A stretch of DNA of 64,000 bases from Anaerospora hongkongensis (GCF_004339805.1 NZ_SLUI01000016.1:41975-105974), one strand, 5' to 3'. Shown: positions 45,617 through 55,091, counted from the stretch's first letter. The notes: a model not told the origin generated them from the letters alone. Program-made: numbers and translations.

Positions 45617-47005
45617 GTGTCTACTCAACCAGCTTCCCTGAATATTAGGCCCCGAATTTTATATCAGGTTGCCAAGGCTGCCTGGGAAGGCAAGCTCTTT
45701 GAAAATCGGGAAGAAATCTGCCGGATGGTACATGCGGAATACGAAGATGAAACGACCCGTCTGCACATAGCTAACCAAATCCGGATTGCAATGGGGCTTA
45801 ATCCCCATACTTTTGATTATGTACTGCAGGACCAGGACGAACTTGCACTCATGGGGATGGGCAGCGAACCAATCGTAGTAGCTGATCCGTCAGGCTGCCG
45901 CTCCTGTAATCCGGCTGAACGTCATTGCGAAAACATTTGCCCGGTCCATGCTATCAGCCACGATGATTTTGGTGTTCTTAAAATTGACCACACGAAATGT
46001 CTCGGTGACGGCTACTGTCTAGATGCTTGTTCTTTTGGCGCACTTGCGCAAAAATCACAGTTTGTCCCGCTCATTGAATTATTAAAACAAAAAACGCATC
46101 CAGTCTATGTTTCTATCGCACCAGCTTTTGCCGGACAATTTGGCCCTGCTGTTACACCGGGAAAACTACGGACAGCTTTGCTTAAACTCGGTTTTATAGA
46201 AATGGTGGAAACGGCACTGTATGCTGATCTGATTACTATTAAGGAAGCTTTTGAGTTCAATCACCATGTGAAAGACAGCTCCGATTTTTTAATCACCAGT
46301 TGCTGTTGCCCGATTTGGATTAAGTTGATTGAAACAAAATTTCCCGATTTGCTGGACCATATCTCCCCTTCTGTTTCCCCCATGGTCGCTTCCGGACGAG
46401 TTATTAAGGCATTAGAGCCGGATGCCAAAGTTGTATTCATTGGTCCCTGTATCGCCAAAAAAACAGAAGCGCTGCTGCCTGATTTAAAGGGGGCTGTCGA
46501 TTTTGTACTAACCTTTCAGGAATTGGCCACAATTTTTGAAGCAGCCGGCATCAATCCTGCCGACCAGCCGGATGAAGAAAATGGTCAGGCTTCCTGGGGG
46601 GGACGGCTCTATGGAAGAACCGGTGGTGTCAGCGCTGCCGTGGGCACTACCCTGGAAAAACTGGTTCCCCGACGGGCGCAAAGCTTTTCTGCCCTGCGCG
46701 TCGACGGTATTCCGGACTGCCAGAAAGCAATGGAGAGCATTCGTCAGGGGCAGCTTGAGCACAACTTTATTGAGGGTATGGCCTGTAAAGGCGGCTGCGT
46801 CGGTGGTCCTGGGCGCATCATTTCCCCGGAAGAAGGTACCACTCATGTCAATCACTACGGCGATGCTTCGCATGCTCATACTCCTGTTGAAAATCCACAA
46901 GTCTACTCGATCTTAGTCCGCTTAGGACAAAGCCAAGGCGAGGAACTGCCGGAACTAACCGGTGAAAGTGCAATGGCTGCTTTATTGGCGCGTAAATTAA
47001 AATAG
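45617..47005 (+). CDS. [FeFe]-hydrogenase, short monomeric type (group B-like)
   Basis: The 462-residue protein has a two-cluster ferredoxin domain (CRSCNPAERHCENICPVHAI near 94; CLGDGYCLDACSFGA) and an H-cluster domain. L1 is TSCCCPIW near 226, L2 GPCIAKK near 275, and L3 EGMACKGGCVGGPG near 385. Group A enzymes have TSCCPxW and MPCxxKK, so the extra Cys in L1 and Gly for Met in L2 point to the group B clade, which is little studied. Group assignment is my reading of motifs. The GTG start has GATGAGGTG upstream. HydG for maturation is encoded at 25718. Confidence 0.88.
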   Translation: MSTQPASLNIRPRILYQVAKAAWEGKLFENREEICRMVHAEYEDETTRLHIANQIRIAMGLNPHTFDYVLQDQDELALMGMGSEPIVVADPSGCRSCNPAERHCENICPVHAISHDDFGVLKIDHTKCLGDGYCLDACSFGALAQKSQFVPLIELLKQKTHPVYVSIAPAFAGQFGPAVTPGKLRTALLKLGFIEMVETALYADLITIKEAFEFNHHVKDSSDFLITSCCCPIWIKLIETKFPDLLDHISPSVSPMVASGRVIKALEPDAKVVFIGPCIAKKTEALLPDLKGAVDFVLTFQELATIFEAAGINPADQPDEENGQASWGGRLYGRTGGVSAAVGTTLEKLVPRRAQSFSALRVDGIPDCQKAMESIRQGQLEHNFIEGMACKGGCVGGPGRIISPEEGTTHVNHYGDASHAHTPVENPQVYSILVRLGQSQGEELPELTGESAMAALLARKLK

Positions 47006-47081
47006 ATTTCCAGTGCTAATTCTAGTAAAATTTGTTATTATGGAAGTATACTGTATACTACTTTAGGAGGGACTACTACTG

Positions 47082-48434
47082 ATGACAAATCAGCATCCCG
47101 TTAAAATTGTGGAAACCGTGCTGAGAGACGGCCATCAATCCTTAGCAGCCACTCGTATGCGCATGTCAGACATGCTGCCAATTCTCGAACAATTGGATGA
47201 TATCGGTTTTTGGGCATTAGAAGCCTGGGGTGGCGCCACTTTTGACAGCTGCCTGCGTTTTTTAAATGAAGATCCCTGGGAGCGCCTGCGAACCTTGCGC
47301 AGACATTTACCGAAAACCCCAATTCAAATGCTGCTTCGCGGTCAAAACGTATTAGGCTATAATCATTACGCCGATGATGTTGTCAGAGAATTTGTCAACC
47401 GGTCCGTTGACAATGGAGTTCGTGTTATTCGTATCTTTGATGCACTCAATGATGTGCGTAACCTGGAAGTATCCATGAGAGCGGCTAAACAAGCCGGCGC
47501 TCATGTAGAAGGAGCTTTTGTTTATACCATCAGCCCTTATCATACCAACGAAACCTTCCTGCAGGTAGCCCGTGATCTGGTTTCGCTTGGTGCCGACTCG
47601 GTGTGTATTAAGGATATGGCGGGCTTACTGGCCCCCTACGATGCTTACGATTTAGTGAAAAAGCTTAAATCTGAGATTACTGTTCCTATTCATCTGCATA
47701 CCCATTACACCAGCGGTATGGCCTCTATGACCTACTTAAAAGCGATAGAAGCCGGTGTCGATATCGTTGATTGCGCTTTATCTCCCTTTGCCATGGGAAC
47801 TTCTCAGCCGGCCACAGAAGCACTTATTGCCGCACTGGAAGGTCATGAGCGCGATACAGGCTTGAAGAAAGAAGCACTTTACCCGATAGCCGATCATTTC
47901 CGCAGCGTAAAAAAACAGCTTGCTGAAACGTTCAAACTGAATACCGCTATGGACATTGACACAAAAGTTCTCACTTTCCAAATTCCCGGCGGCATGTTAT
48001 CCAATCTGCTCAATCAGCTCAAAGAGCAGGGTATGGCAGATAAATATCCTGAGCTGCTGGAGGAAATGCCTCGCGTGCGGGCTGATTTGGGATATCCCTC
48101 CCTTGTTACTCCCACCAGCCAGATTATCGGTTCTATGGCTGCCTTCAACGTAATGCTTGGCCGTTATAAAGTTGTTCCCAGAGAAATAAAGGATTTGGCG
48201 CGCGGTAAATATGGCCGTACTCCTGCCCCTATCGATCCTGAGCTGCTAAAAACCATTATTGGCGATGACCCGATCATTACCCATCGTCCTGCCGACGATA
48301 TTGCCCCGCAAATGGACAAGTTCCGTCAGGAGCTGGCTGAAAAGGGCTTTCCCAATGCCAGTACCGAAGATGTGCTATCCTACGCAGTGTTCCCGGAAGT
48401 TGCCTTGGAGTTCTTTGAAAAAAATCGAAAATAA
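47082..48434 (+). CDS. Carboxyltransferase domain protein (oxaloacetate decarboxylase alpha / transcarboxylase 5S-like), no biotin domain
   Basis: The 450 residues cover the HMGL-like TIM barrel and the conserved carboxyltransferase domain. Seen are ETVLRDGHQSLAATRMRM, EAWGGATFDSCLRFLNEDPW, VCIKDMAGLL (carbamylated Lys region), IHLHTHYTSGM (metal-binding HxH) and VTPTSQIIGSMAAFNV. The C-terminal biotinyl domain of full OadA/PycB (about 600 residues, with a MKM motif) is absent. The protein thus needs a separate biotin carrier, as in transcarboxylase 5S. Acting on oxaloacetate/pyruvate is likely. AGGAGGG precedes the ATG by about 11 bases. It lies 77 bases after the hydrogenase gene. Confidence 0.9.
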   Translation: MTNQHPVKIVETVLRDGHQSLAATRMRMSDMLPILEQLDDIGFWALEAWGGATFDSCLRFLNEDPWERLRTLRRHLPKTPIQMLLRGQNVLGYNHYADDVVREFVNRSVDNGVRVIRIFDALNDVRNLEVSMRAAKQAGAHVEGAFVYTISPYHTNETFLQVARDLVSLGADSVCIKDMAGLLAPYDAYDLVKKLKSEITVPIHLHTHYTSGMASMTYLKAIEAGVDIVDCALSPFAMGTSQPATEALIAALEGHERDTGLKKEALYPIADHFRSVKKQLAETFKLNTAMDIDTKVLTFQIPGGMLSNLLNQLKEQGMADKYPELLEEMPRVRADLGYPSLVTPTSQIIGSMAAFNVMLGRYKVVPREIKDLARGKYGRTPAPIDPELLKTIIGDDPIITHRPADDIAPQMDKFRQELAEKGFPNASTEDVLSYAVFPEVALEFFEKNRK

Positions 48435-48441
48435 CAAATAG

Positions 48442-48479
48442 AAAAGTCATCAGGTGCTAAGCAGCCTGATGACTTTTTT
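48442..48479. terminator. Bidirectional terminator after the carboxyltransferase gene
   Basis: AAAAGTCATCAGG pairs with CCTGATGACTTTT around a 10-base loop and is followed by further T on the plus strand. Confidence 0.88.
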
Positions 48480-48481
48480 CC

Positions 48482-50140
48482 TTAATAAAAACAAGAGTCA
48501 CCAACAAATTCCCGCAAAATAGAGTTGGGAGGAATCTGATCGTCTACAGCAGACTTAAAGTAGGCAAGAAAGTTTAGCATTCGTTGTGCTTCCGAGTATA
48601 CAGCTTCCTGAGGACCAACCTTTTCCAGTAGAGGAATTGCATATTTTTTTAATATTGCCAACTCATAAATGAGTGCTGAGTTGAACATAATATCCGCTTC
48701 TTCCTGGAAAGGAAAGATATTCCGTTCCTCGCCTCTTCGCACAGAAGGCCACATGCGCAGTGTTTTCAAAGCATCCTGAGAACGGAACTGACTGTCCCTA
48801 ACAATGCGCCTTAAGAGCCGTGCATCCGTAGTTGGAATACGGTTATGATTATCAATAGACAACTGTGTTAAGGCACTCACATAAATCTTCACCTTGTGCT
48901 CTTTGGCGACCGATGCAGTCAACCGCTCATTCAAGCCATGAATTCCTTCAATAATCAACGGCTGCTCTTTATCAACCTTGATGATATGCCCTCGATACTC
49001 ACGCTGACCTGTCATAAAATTATAAGAAGGTATTTTTACCTCTTCGCCTTGCAGCAGACGGGTCAAATGCTCATTAAACAGCTCCAGGTCAATTGCTTCA
49101 ATTGCTTCGAAGTCATAATTGCCCTTTTCATCCCGCGGTGTATAGTCACGGTCAACAAAGTAATCATCCAAGGAAATGGGCACTGGGCGCACGCCATTTA
49201 CTCTTAACTGAATTGTTAAGCGCTGCGCAAAAGTTGTTTTCCCTGATGAGGAGGGCCCGGCTACTAAAATCACCCGGACCTCCTTGCGGTGTTCTGAGAT
49301 AAAGTCAGCTATTTGCGCGATCTTTTTCTCATGAAGGGCTTCAGCCACCCGAATAACGGTGGTAAGATTACCTTCTTCAATACACTCATTTAAATCGCCA
49401 ACATAGCCGCATTTCATAATTTTCCCCCACTGTTCAGCCTCTAAAAATACTTTAGCCAGTTTAGGCAATTCAACAAAGGGGGGCAGTTCATTCGGCTTTT
49501 CTTTCTCAGGAAAGCGCAGCAGCAGGCCTGGCGGGTAAAAGCGCACTTCAAAATGCTGTAAATATCCGGTACTGGGCGCCATTGTTCCATAAAAATACTC
49601 AAAGATTGGCCCGCAGTAATAGAGGCTCACCTGCTCTCGCTCAAGCTGGCACAATAATTTCACTTTCTCCATCTGTCCAACTGATTCAAAAAGTTTTATT
49701 GCCTCTGCTAACGGCAGCTTGGTACGCGTAATTGGCCGGTCCTCACTTATGATTTCCCGCATACGCTGTTCAAGTGCAGCGATATCAGCGCCTGTAACCT
49801 CCTCCTGGCGATGCAGTTCGCAGTAAAGCCCCTTGCTAAGCGAATGCTCAACCGTAATCTCGCCATCAGGAAATAACTCCGCCGCCGCCACAATCATGAC
49901 AAAAGTCAGACTCCGTTGATATACCTTTATTCCTTCTTCTGTTGTAAGGTCCAAAAATTCAACCGCAGCATCAGATTCAAGCGAACTTTGCAAGTCACGC
50001 ACATCGTTGTTGACTTTTGCAGCCAGCACAGGTGTCGGGGTATGTTTGCCAATTGCTGTGCTGATTTCCAGCAAGGTACTGCCTTTAGTAAAGTGATGAA
50101 TTTCTCCTGTCTTTAGCTGGATAGATATCTGTTCCTTCAT
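48482..50140 (-). CDS. TGS/tRNA-SAD domain uridine kinase-like nucleoside kinase
   Basis: The 552-residue protein fuses a TGS domain (1-60), a threonyl-tRNA-synthetase-type second additional domain (about 65-200) and a uridine kinase/phosphoribulokinase P-loop domain. The last has VAGPSSSGKTTFAQRL near 293, then SLDDYFVDRDYTPRDE and IIEGIHGLNERLT. TGS and SAD are RNA- or editing-linked, so the combination with a nucleoside kinase is curious, but it is conserved in Firmicutes and Thermotoga. GGAGG precedes the ATG. Confidence 0.9.
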   Translation of the reverse strand: MKEQISIQLKTGEIHHFTKGSTLLEISTAIGKHTPTPVLAAKVNNDVRDLQSSLESDAAVEFLDLTTEEGIKVYQRSLTFVMIVAAAELFPDGEITVEHSLSKGLYCELHRQEEVTGADIAALEQRMREIISEDRPITRTKLPLAEAIKLFESVGQMEKVKLLCQLEREQVSLYYCGPIFEYFYGTMAPSTGYLQHFEVRFYPPGLLLRFPEKEKPNELPPFVELPKLAKVFLEAEQWGKIMKCGYVGDLNECIEEGNLTTVIRVAEALHEKKIAQIADFISEHRKEVRVILVAGPSSSGKTTFAQRLTIQLRVNGVRPVPISLDDYFVDRDYTPRDEKGNYDFEAIEAIDLELFNEHLTRLLQGEEVKIPSYNFMTGQREYRGHIIKVDKEQPLIIEGIHGLNERLTASVAKEHKVKIYVSALTQLSIDNHNRIPTTDARLLRRIVRDSQFRSQDALKTLRMWPSVRRGEERNIFPFQEEADIMFNSALIYELAILKKYAIPLLEKVGPQEAVYSEAQRMLNFLAYFKSAVDDQIPPNSILREFVGDSCFY

Positions 50141-50268
50141 TCTTTAACCTCCATGTCTAGTCTTGGCAGTTCATCAAAGGCGGTATAAATATATACGAAG
50201 GAGTGGCCTTATTTATCCCGTAAAAAAAGAAAGAGCGCTTATGTCGCTCTTTCCCCTTAAAGCTGTTG

Positions 50269-50454
50269 CTACCGCTCGCGGATCATTCGAAGCAACCGTA
50301 AAGCCATTATCGGCACTAGTGGAATACGGCGAGCAGCAAATCGTGCTCCTAACATAAAAATACAAAAAGACCCTACTATATGCACTAACCAGAAGCCGGT
50401 GCGCGGAAATTCCCATGTTGTATTGTCAAAGCAATTTTTCTTTTTAAATCCCAC
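50269..50454 (-). CDS. Small single-span membrane protein, unknown function
   Basis: GGAGGCG sits about 8 bases before a GTG at 50454 that opens a 61-residue frame: MGFKKKNCFDNTTWEFPRTG, a hydrophobic segment (FWLVHIVGSFCIFMLGARFA), and a basic tail rich in Arg. The pattern of an acidic/aromatic start, WEFPRTGFWxVH and one span looks like a real small membrane protein rather than noise. An ATG at 50464 is in another frame and stops early. It follows the aminotransferase gene on the same strand. Confidence 0.5.
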   Translation of the reverse strand: MGFKKKNCFDNTTWEFPRTGFWLVHIVGSFCIFMLGARFAARRIPLVPIMALRLLRMIRER

Positions 50455-50524
50455 TGTTGCATCGCCTCCCTTTGAAGATAGTATCTCCAAAAACAGAAAA
50501 TAGGCTGATGCAAAAACAATAGTA

Positions 50525-51772
50525 TTATTTGCCAGTCGCAGCAAGTGCTGCTGCAATTTTGCCCGCCATCCCCAGCATCTTATTTTGCGGAACGGCACAA
50601 ACGGCAATCCGGATTCCTTTTCCTAATGGAACAGCATACAGATAATCGTCATGCAGTTTATCGCATGCGGCGTCGGGATTTTCAGCCGGTACCGTGATAA
50701 AAAATCCTGCCGAATAAGGCAGCATGTGCAATTTGGCTGCTGCAGCTTCTTCCGTAAAAATACCGGCCCGCTTACGGATTAATTGATAATAGCCTTCTCG
50801 CTCCTGCTCCATTTGTCTCTGCAAAGTTTTATCCTGATAAATAGTGGCAAGCAGCCGCATGCAGCCGCGGTTAATGTTTGACCAGGTAGCACGGCTGGTA
50901 TATTGATTGATGTCTTCAAACTCTTTAATAACCTGTTCGCTTGTCGACACCCCGATCATTGCACCGGTGCGCTGTCCATACATCGTATACCCTTTAGACA
51001 TACTGAAAGCTAAAATCGTCAATACATTAGCAGGCAATCGGTCCAATTTTTTCATAAAAGCACGGCTGGTATTTTTTTCACCGGCATAGTCCAGATAAGC
51101 AATGTCAATTAACAGGATAATGCGCTTGCGGGGATTCGAAGCGCAATCCTTACATAATTCGATGACCTTATCCCATTCACCGTCAGTTAAGCTATACCCC
51201 GTCGGATTATGAGCTGGGGTATTAAGCAAGACCACCAGGCTATCCTGTTTTTCTAACAATGATTTAACCTTGCTTTCAAACGCCTGAATATTAAAGTTCT
51301 GCTTTTCATCAAACAGCGTATAGGTTTCCAATTTACGCAATGCATCTTCACACAATACCTTATAAGGGCCCCAGTACCAGTCAGAAGTCAAAACCGTATC
51401 GCCGATTTCCGTGTAATTCCATACCGTGTGATGAATAACACCAGAACCACCGGATGTGGCAACCGCTTTTGCATAGGCCTCAGGACGATTATCCGCAAAA
51501 GACAACTCAATGGCTGCATTCAAAAATTCTGGTAATCCGGCAATTGGTGCATAATTAATTACTTCGTTCATCGGAAGCTCACGCCAAACTTTTTCAATAG
51601 TAGGCAGGCAAACCAATTTTTCATTATCATCCAGCAAAGCACCAATGGTTGCATTGGTAACTTTAGCATTGCCAACTTCCTGTACTGCCCGATTGGCAGC
51701 TGCACTGGCTCCAAAAATCTTATCTGTTGCGAATTTTCCTTTCGCATGTGAAGCCGCTATACTTGTGATCAT
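50525..51772 (-). CDS. Class I/II pyridoxal-phosphate aminotransferase
   Basis: This fold-type I aminotransferase has 415 residues. The substrate-side GGSGVIHHTVWNYTE, LLNTPAHNPTGYSL and the PLP-lysine segment FSMSKGYTMYGQRTGAMIG with the Schiff-base Lys are clear; an Arg near the C terminus (KGIRIAVCAVP) would bind the carboxylate. It belongs to the aspartate/aromatic aminotransferase group; the exact substrate is not clear. GGGGAGG lies before the ATG. It follows asnS by 46 bases and is probably in one transcript. Confidence 0.9.
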   Translation of the reverse strand: MITSIAASHAKGKFATDKIFGASAAANRAVQEVGNAKVTNATIGALLDDNEKLVCLPTIEKVWRELPMNEVINYAPIAGLPEFLNAAIELSFADNRPEAYAKAVATSGGSGVIHHTVWNYTEIGDTVLTSDWYWGPYKVLCEDALRKLETYTLFDEKQNFNIQAFESKVKSLLEKQDSLVVLLNTPAHNPTGYSLTDGEWDKVIELCKDCASNPRKRIILLIDIAYLDYAGEKNTSRAFMKKLDRLPANVLTILAFSMSKGYTMYGQRTGAMIGVSTSEQVIKEFEDINQYTSRATWSNINRGCMRLLATIYQDKTLQRQMEQEREGYYQLIRKRAGIFTEEAAAAKLHMLPYSAGFFITVPAENPDAACDKLHDDYLYAVPLGKGIRIAVCAVPQNKMLGMAGKIAAALAATGK

Positions 51773-51818
51773 TTTTTCTTCCTCCCCTAATCTCTATCTA
51801 TTTCCGGGAAACGAACTT

Positions 51819-53111
51819 TTACGGGTACATTTTATGCAGCATACGCGGGAACGGAATTGTCTCCCGAATATGGTCCAACCCGCAAAGCCAGGCAACTGTT
51901 CGCTCCAGTCCAAGTCCGAAGCCCGAGTGTGGAACAGAGCCATAGCGACGTAAATCAAGATACCATTCAAAAGCATCTTCAGGCAATTTATGCTCGGCAA
52001 TACGCTGTTTGAGCAAATTGAGATCATCAATTCTCTGTCCGCCGCCAATAATTTCACCGTATCCTTCCGGAGCCAGCAAGTCAGCACCAAGAACAACAGT
52101 AGGGTCCTGAGGATCCGGTTTCATGTAAAAAGCTTTAATTGCGGTCGGGTATCGATGAACAAAAACAGGTGCATTAAAATGATTGGATATGATGGTTTCA
52201 TGTGGTGCACCAAAGTCATCGCCCCACACAAATTCTTCCCCTGCCTGCTTCAGTATCTCAACTGCCTCAGTATAACTGATGCGTGGAAATGGTAGTTTCA
52301 CTGCCTCCAGCTTAGCAACGTCACGTCCAAGCGTACGCAGCTCGTTAGCACATTTATGTAAAACACGCTGAATAACAAAGCACACCATTTCTTCTTGCAG
52401 TTTCATATTATCATCTACATCAAAATAAGCCATCTCGGCTTCAATCATCCAGAACTCCAGCAAGTGACGGCGGGTCTTGGATTTTTCCGCCCGGAAGGTC
52501 GGTCCAAAACAATAAATCCGGCCTAAAGCCAATGCTGTTGCCTCATTATAAAGCTGGCCGCTCTGCGATAAATAGCCTTTGTCCCCATGATAGTCCAATT
52601 CAAACAGATTTGTCGTCCCCTCACAGGCGGCAGGCGTTATAATGGGCGCGTCAGCCAGCACGAAGTCATGCTGATAGAAAAATTCCCGTAACGCATGCTC
52701 AATTTCTGAGCGAATCCGCAGTATAGCCACTTGCCGGGGCGTCCGAATCCACAAATGCCGGCGCTCCGCCAAGAAATCGACCCCATGCTCTTTGTGCGTA
52801 ATAGGGTATTCTTCAGCAATTGCTATGACTTCCACTCCCGTTACCTGCATTTCAAAACCGCCTAAGGCACGTTCCTCTGCCCTGACAAGTCCTGTTAATT
52901 TTAATGCACTTTCCTGAGTAAGTGTTTGCGCCGCTTCATATAGTTCAGGAGCAACTTCTTTTTTCACCATAACTCCCTGAACTAAACCACTGCCATCACG
53001 TACAATTAAAAACTGGATTTTTCCTGAAGATCTTCGGTTATACAGCCAGCCCTGAATAGTAACCTGCTGTCCGACATGATCACCGAGATTTTTAATCAAA
53101 ACCGTCTCCAA
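51819..53111 (-). CDS. asnS: Asparagine--tRNA ligase
   Basis: A class II synthetase of about 430 residues with an N-terminal OB anticodon-binding domain (QQVTIQGWLYNRRSSGKIQFL). The catalytic core has motif 2 (CFGPTFRAEKSKTRRHLLEFW) and motif 3 (GFGLGLERTVAWLCGLDHIRETIPFPR). The ending IPFPRMLHKMYP is typical of AsnRS; archaeal-type AspRS ends differently, and the GSVPHSGFGLG region also fits AsnRS. I place the start at TTG 53111, 6-9 bases after AAAGGAGTGG. The frame is open to a codon at 53132. Confidence 0.93.
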   Translation of the reverse strand: METVLIKNLGDHVGQQVTIQGWLYNRRSSGKIQFLIVRDGSGLVQGVMVKKEVAPELYEAAQTLTQESALKLTGLVRAEERALGGFEMQVTGVEVIAIAEEYPITHKEHGVDFLAERRHLWIRTPRQVAILRIRSEIEHALREFFYQHDFVLADAPIITPAACEGTTNLFELDYHGDKGYLSQSGQLYNEATALALGRIYCFGPTFRAEKSKTRRHLLEFWMIEAEMAYFDVDDNMKLQEEMVCFVIQRVLHKCANELRTLGRDVAKLEAVKLPFPRISYTEAVEILKQAGEEFVWGDDFGAPHETIISNHFNAPVFVHRYPTAIKAFYMKPDPQDPTVVLGADLLAPEGYGEIIGGGQRIDDLNLLKQRIAEHKLPEDAFEWYLDLRRYGSVPHSGFGLGLERTVAWLCGLDHIRETIPFPRMLHKMYP

Positions 53112-53172
53112 ATCCACCACTCCTTTCGTCAAATCACCACTAGTGTCTCCAGGTTATAAGATGCTATAAATG

Positions 53173-53637
53173 TTACTCAGGATCAACATTACGCTTTCCT
53201 GTTATCCCATTTATTGTTATCGCTACTACCGTACAACTCTGCGCCGCTTGCGGGCTGACCGGCTCATACTGCCGTCCTTCCGCCAGCTGAGCAGTAAGCG
53301 CATTTAATAACGCGGCTTTTTCCTCAACATCCACAATAACTTCAGCTGTGCCAAAAACAATAACCGATGTATATCTGGTACTGCACTTGCAGGCCGAGGC
53401 ACCTAGTACCAGTTTGTCAGTCTGACTGACTTCAAAACATACTTTTTGATTACATGCAATATTATCAAGCTTTTTGCCTTTGTTTGCACAATGAATATAA
53501 ATTTTGCCTTTAAAAAGCAAATAGTTAAGCGGGGTAATATAGGGTTGACCTGTTTCATCACAAGTAGCCAGGTGTCCTTCATTACGCTGCGTCAAATATT
53601 CAATTGCTTCTGGTTCTGTCAACCATTTCTTCGGCAT
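53173..53637 (-). CDS. Pyridoxamine 5'-phosphate oxidase family protein
   Basis: This 154-residue FMN-binding split-barrel protein resembles the NimA/PNPOx-like group. It has GHLATCDETGQPYITPLNYL, then KIYIHCANKGKKLDNIACNQKVCFEV and YTSVIVFGTAEVI. The function may be flavin-dependent reduction or detoxification. AAGGAGG upstream sets the ATG at 53637. Confidence 0.82.
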   Translation of the reverse strand: MPKKWLTEPEAIEYLTQRNEGHLATCDETGQPYITPLNYLLFKGKIYIHCANKGKKLDNIACNQKVCFEVSQTDKLVLGASACKCSTRYTSVIVFGTAEVIVDVEEKAALLNALTAQLAEGRQYEPVSPQAAQSCTVVAITINGITGKRNVDPE

Positions 53638-53742
53638 CAGCAAAGCCTCCTTATACCAAATATTGTTACTTATTCTGGACAAGTTAAGTAAATCCTGTCA
53701 CCCGCTTTAAATTATTAAAAAGTACACTTGCGGTACAAACGA

Positions 53743-53770
53743 CAAAAGCAGGCCTGTTGGCCTGCTTTTG
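53743..53770 (-). terminator. Terminator of the spore protein gene
   Basis: Perfect 12-base stem CAAAAGCAGGCC/GGCCTGCTTTTG with loop TGTT; T-rich on the minus strand. Confidence 0.8.
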
Positions 53771-53782
53771 CAGCAATAAGAA

Positions 53783-54043
53783 TTAAGCTTTTTTGTTAGC
53801 GTCGTATTTAGCCGTTAAAGTTCCGCTGGTATTCTGAGTGGCTCCGCCAGAAAATTTCTGTTCCTGGGCTTCAATCATCTTACGAACCATGTGTCCGCCT
53901 ACGCGTCCGTTGTCAGCCGAAGTTAAAGCACCTTTGTACTGATTCTTGTAATCAGACAAACCAATTTCAGCTGCGGTTTCGAGTTTCAGTTGTTCAAGAG
54001 CCTGTTGAGCTGCAGGATTCACAGGTTTTCTGCTCCTTGACAT
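53783..54043 (-). CDS. Alpha/beta-type small acid-soluble spore protein
   Basis: SASPs coat and protect spore DNA. This 86-residue member has the germination-protease site region KLETAAEIGL, then YKGALTSADNGRVGGHMVRKMIEAQE, the DNA-binding core of the family. The N terminus (SRSRKPVNPAAQQALEQLKL) is typical. GGAGGTG before ATG 54043 fixes the start. Expression would depend on the forespore sigma factor; I could not pick out that promoter. The gene shows that the organism can form endospores. Confidence 0.95.
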   Translation of the reverse strand: MSRSRKPVNPAAQQALEQLKLETAAEIGLSDYKNQYKGALTSADNGRVGGHMVRKMIEAQEQKFSGGATQNTSGTLTAKYDANKKA

Positions 54044-54132
54044 GAAGAACACCTCCGTGAATTTTATTTATTTCTGGTTCCACTAATAGAATGCCATTCT
54101 AACGAAATTCAATTCTATGTAAATTTTGGTGA

Positions 54133-54858
54133 TTAAAAAATCACATTAAATTCGGCCCGGATTTGATTAGGCTTAATCGTCTCATCATCATGACGGGTAG
54201 TAAAATCCCGGTACAAACTTAACGTTCCATTCTCGGTTACCCTGTAATTAGCAATGGCCCGAAATCCTTTTGAATTGGCATAGGCCTCAGTCGTCGTCCA
54301 ATTCGTATTGACGGCCTGTTCTTCAACATCCCGATAGGAAACAGCATAGTTGATATCACCTTTTTGCGCTATATTGCCAAAAGTGGCTTGTACAAGATAG
54401 CCATCAGCTGTAGACTTATCATTTTTCATATACGACCCGCTCAGCGTAATATGTTCAGCTATCTTCGTGCCTGCGTTGAAAGACCAGTATTTGCTGTCCT
54501 CAATATCATTCACCTTTACATAGCCAACACCAACATTTACACCTAGAACGGTAGTACCAATATCAAGTGAAATGGAATCCAATTTACTGCTTTCTTGCTT
54601 CGGCTGACTAACAAAACCGATTGCATGAAAGCGACTTTTGTTTGCTCCCATATAAATACTTTTCATCCCATTCATATCAAAGAACATCCCCTCGCCGACA
54701 ATCAACGGTTGACGTCCAAATACAACATCCGGATTAGCAGACTTTTCGTCGTATACTCCCTCTGCACCAGCACTCATTATAGTTTGAGGAGAAGCCAAAA
54801 CCGGTACTGCAACTAATGTGATAACAGTAAATACGGTAACGGTAACCTTTCGCGTCAT
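54133..54858 (-). CDS. Secreted beta-barrel-like outer-membrane protein, unknown function
   Basis: A signal peptide (TRKVTVTVFTVITLVAVPVLASP) is followed by alternating polar/hydrophobic strands (SISLDIGTTVLGVNVGVGYV, YWSFNAGTKIAEHITLSGSY, LVQATFGNIA, GFRAIANYRV). The chain ends in AEFNVIF. A terminal aromatic residue after an alternating strand is the usual BAM signal, so this is probably a small outer-membrane barrel, fitting a diderm Firmicute. GGGGAGG precedes ATG 54858. A -35/-10-like pair, TTCACA-18-TAGAAT, lies at 54943-54972 on the minus strand. Confidence 0.75.
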   Translation of the reverse strand: MTRKVTVTVFTVITLVAVPVLASPQTIMSAGAEGVYDEKSANPDVVFGRQPLIVGEGMFFDMNGMKSIYMGANKSRFHAIGFVSQPKQESSKLDSISLDIGTTVLGVNVGVGYVKVNDIEDSKYWSFNAGTKIAEHITLSGSYMKNDKSTADGYLVQATFGNIAQKGDINYAVSYRDVEEQAVNTNWTTTEAYANSKGFRAIANYRVTENGTLSLYRDFTTRHDDETIKPNQIRAEFNVIF

Positions 54859-55030
54859 TTCTTGTTCCTCCCCAAAAGCACTACTCTGCTCGTCAAGTAG
54901 GTGTGGCAATCTGGTGTGTGATAAAATTAACCTGTTAACATAATTCTATGATTACAGCAAAATTCCTGTGAATTTTCTACGCCAAAAGCTTGTCAATAAT
55001 TGGCTTCTCGCCTTACCGCATAACAAAAAA

Positions 55031-55070
55031 GCAGATTAACTGCCATACCCATGTATGGTAATTAATCTGC
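55031..55070 (-). terminator. Terminator of lysC
   Basis: Arms GCAGATTAA..CCATAC and GTATGG..TTAATCTGC form a long, slightly bulged stem followed on the minus strand by TTTTTTG. Confidence 0.88.
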
Positions 55071-55091
55071 CATATAGTCTACGTAATTTAT

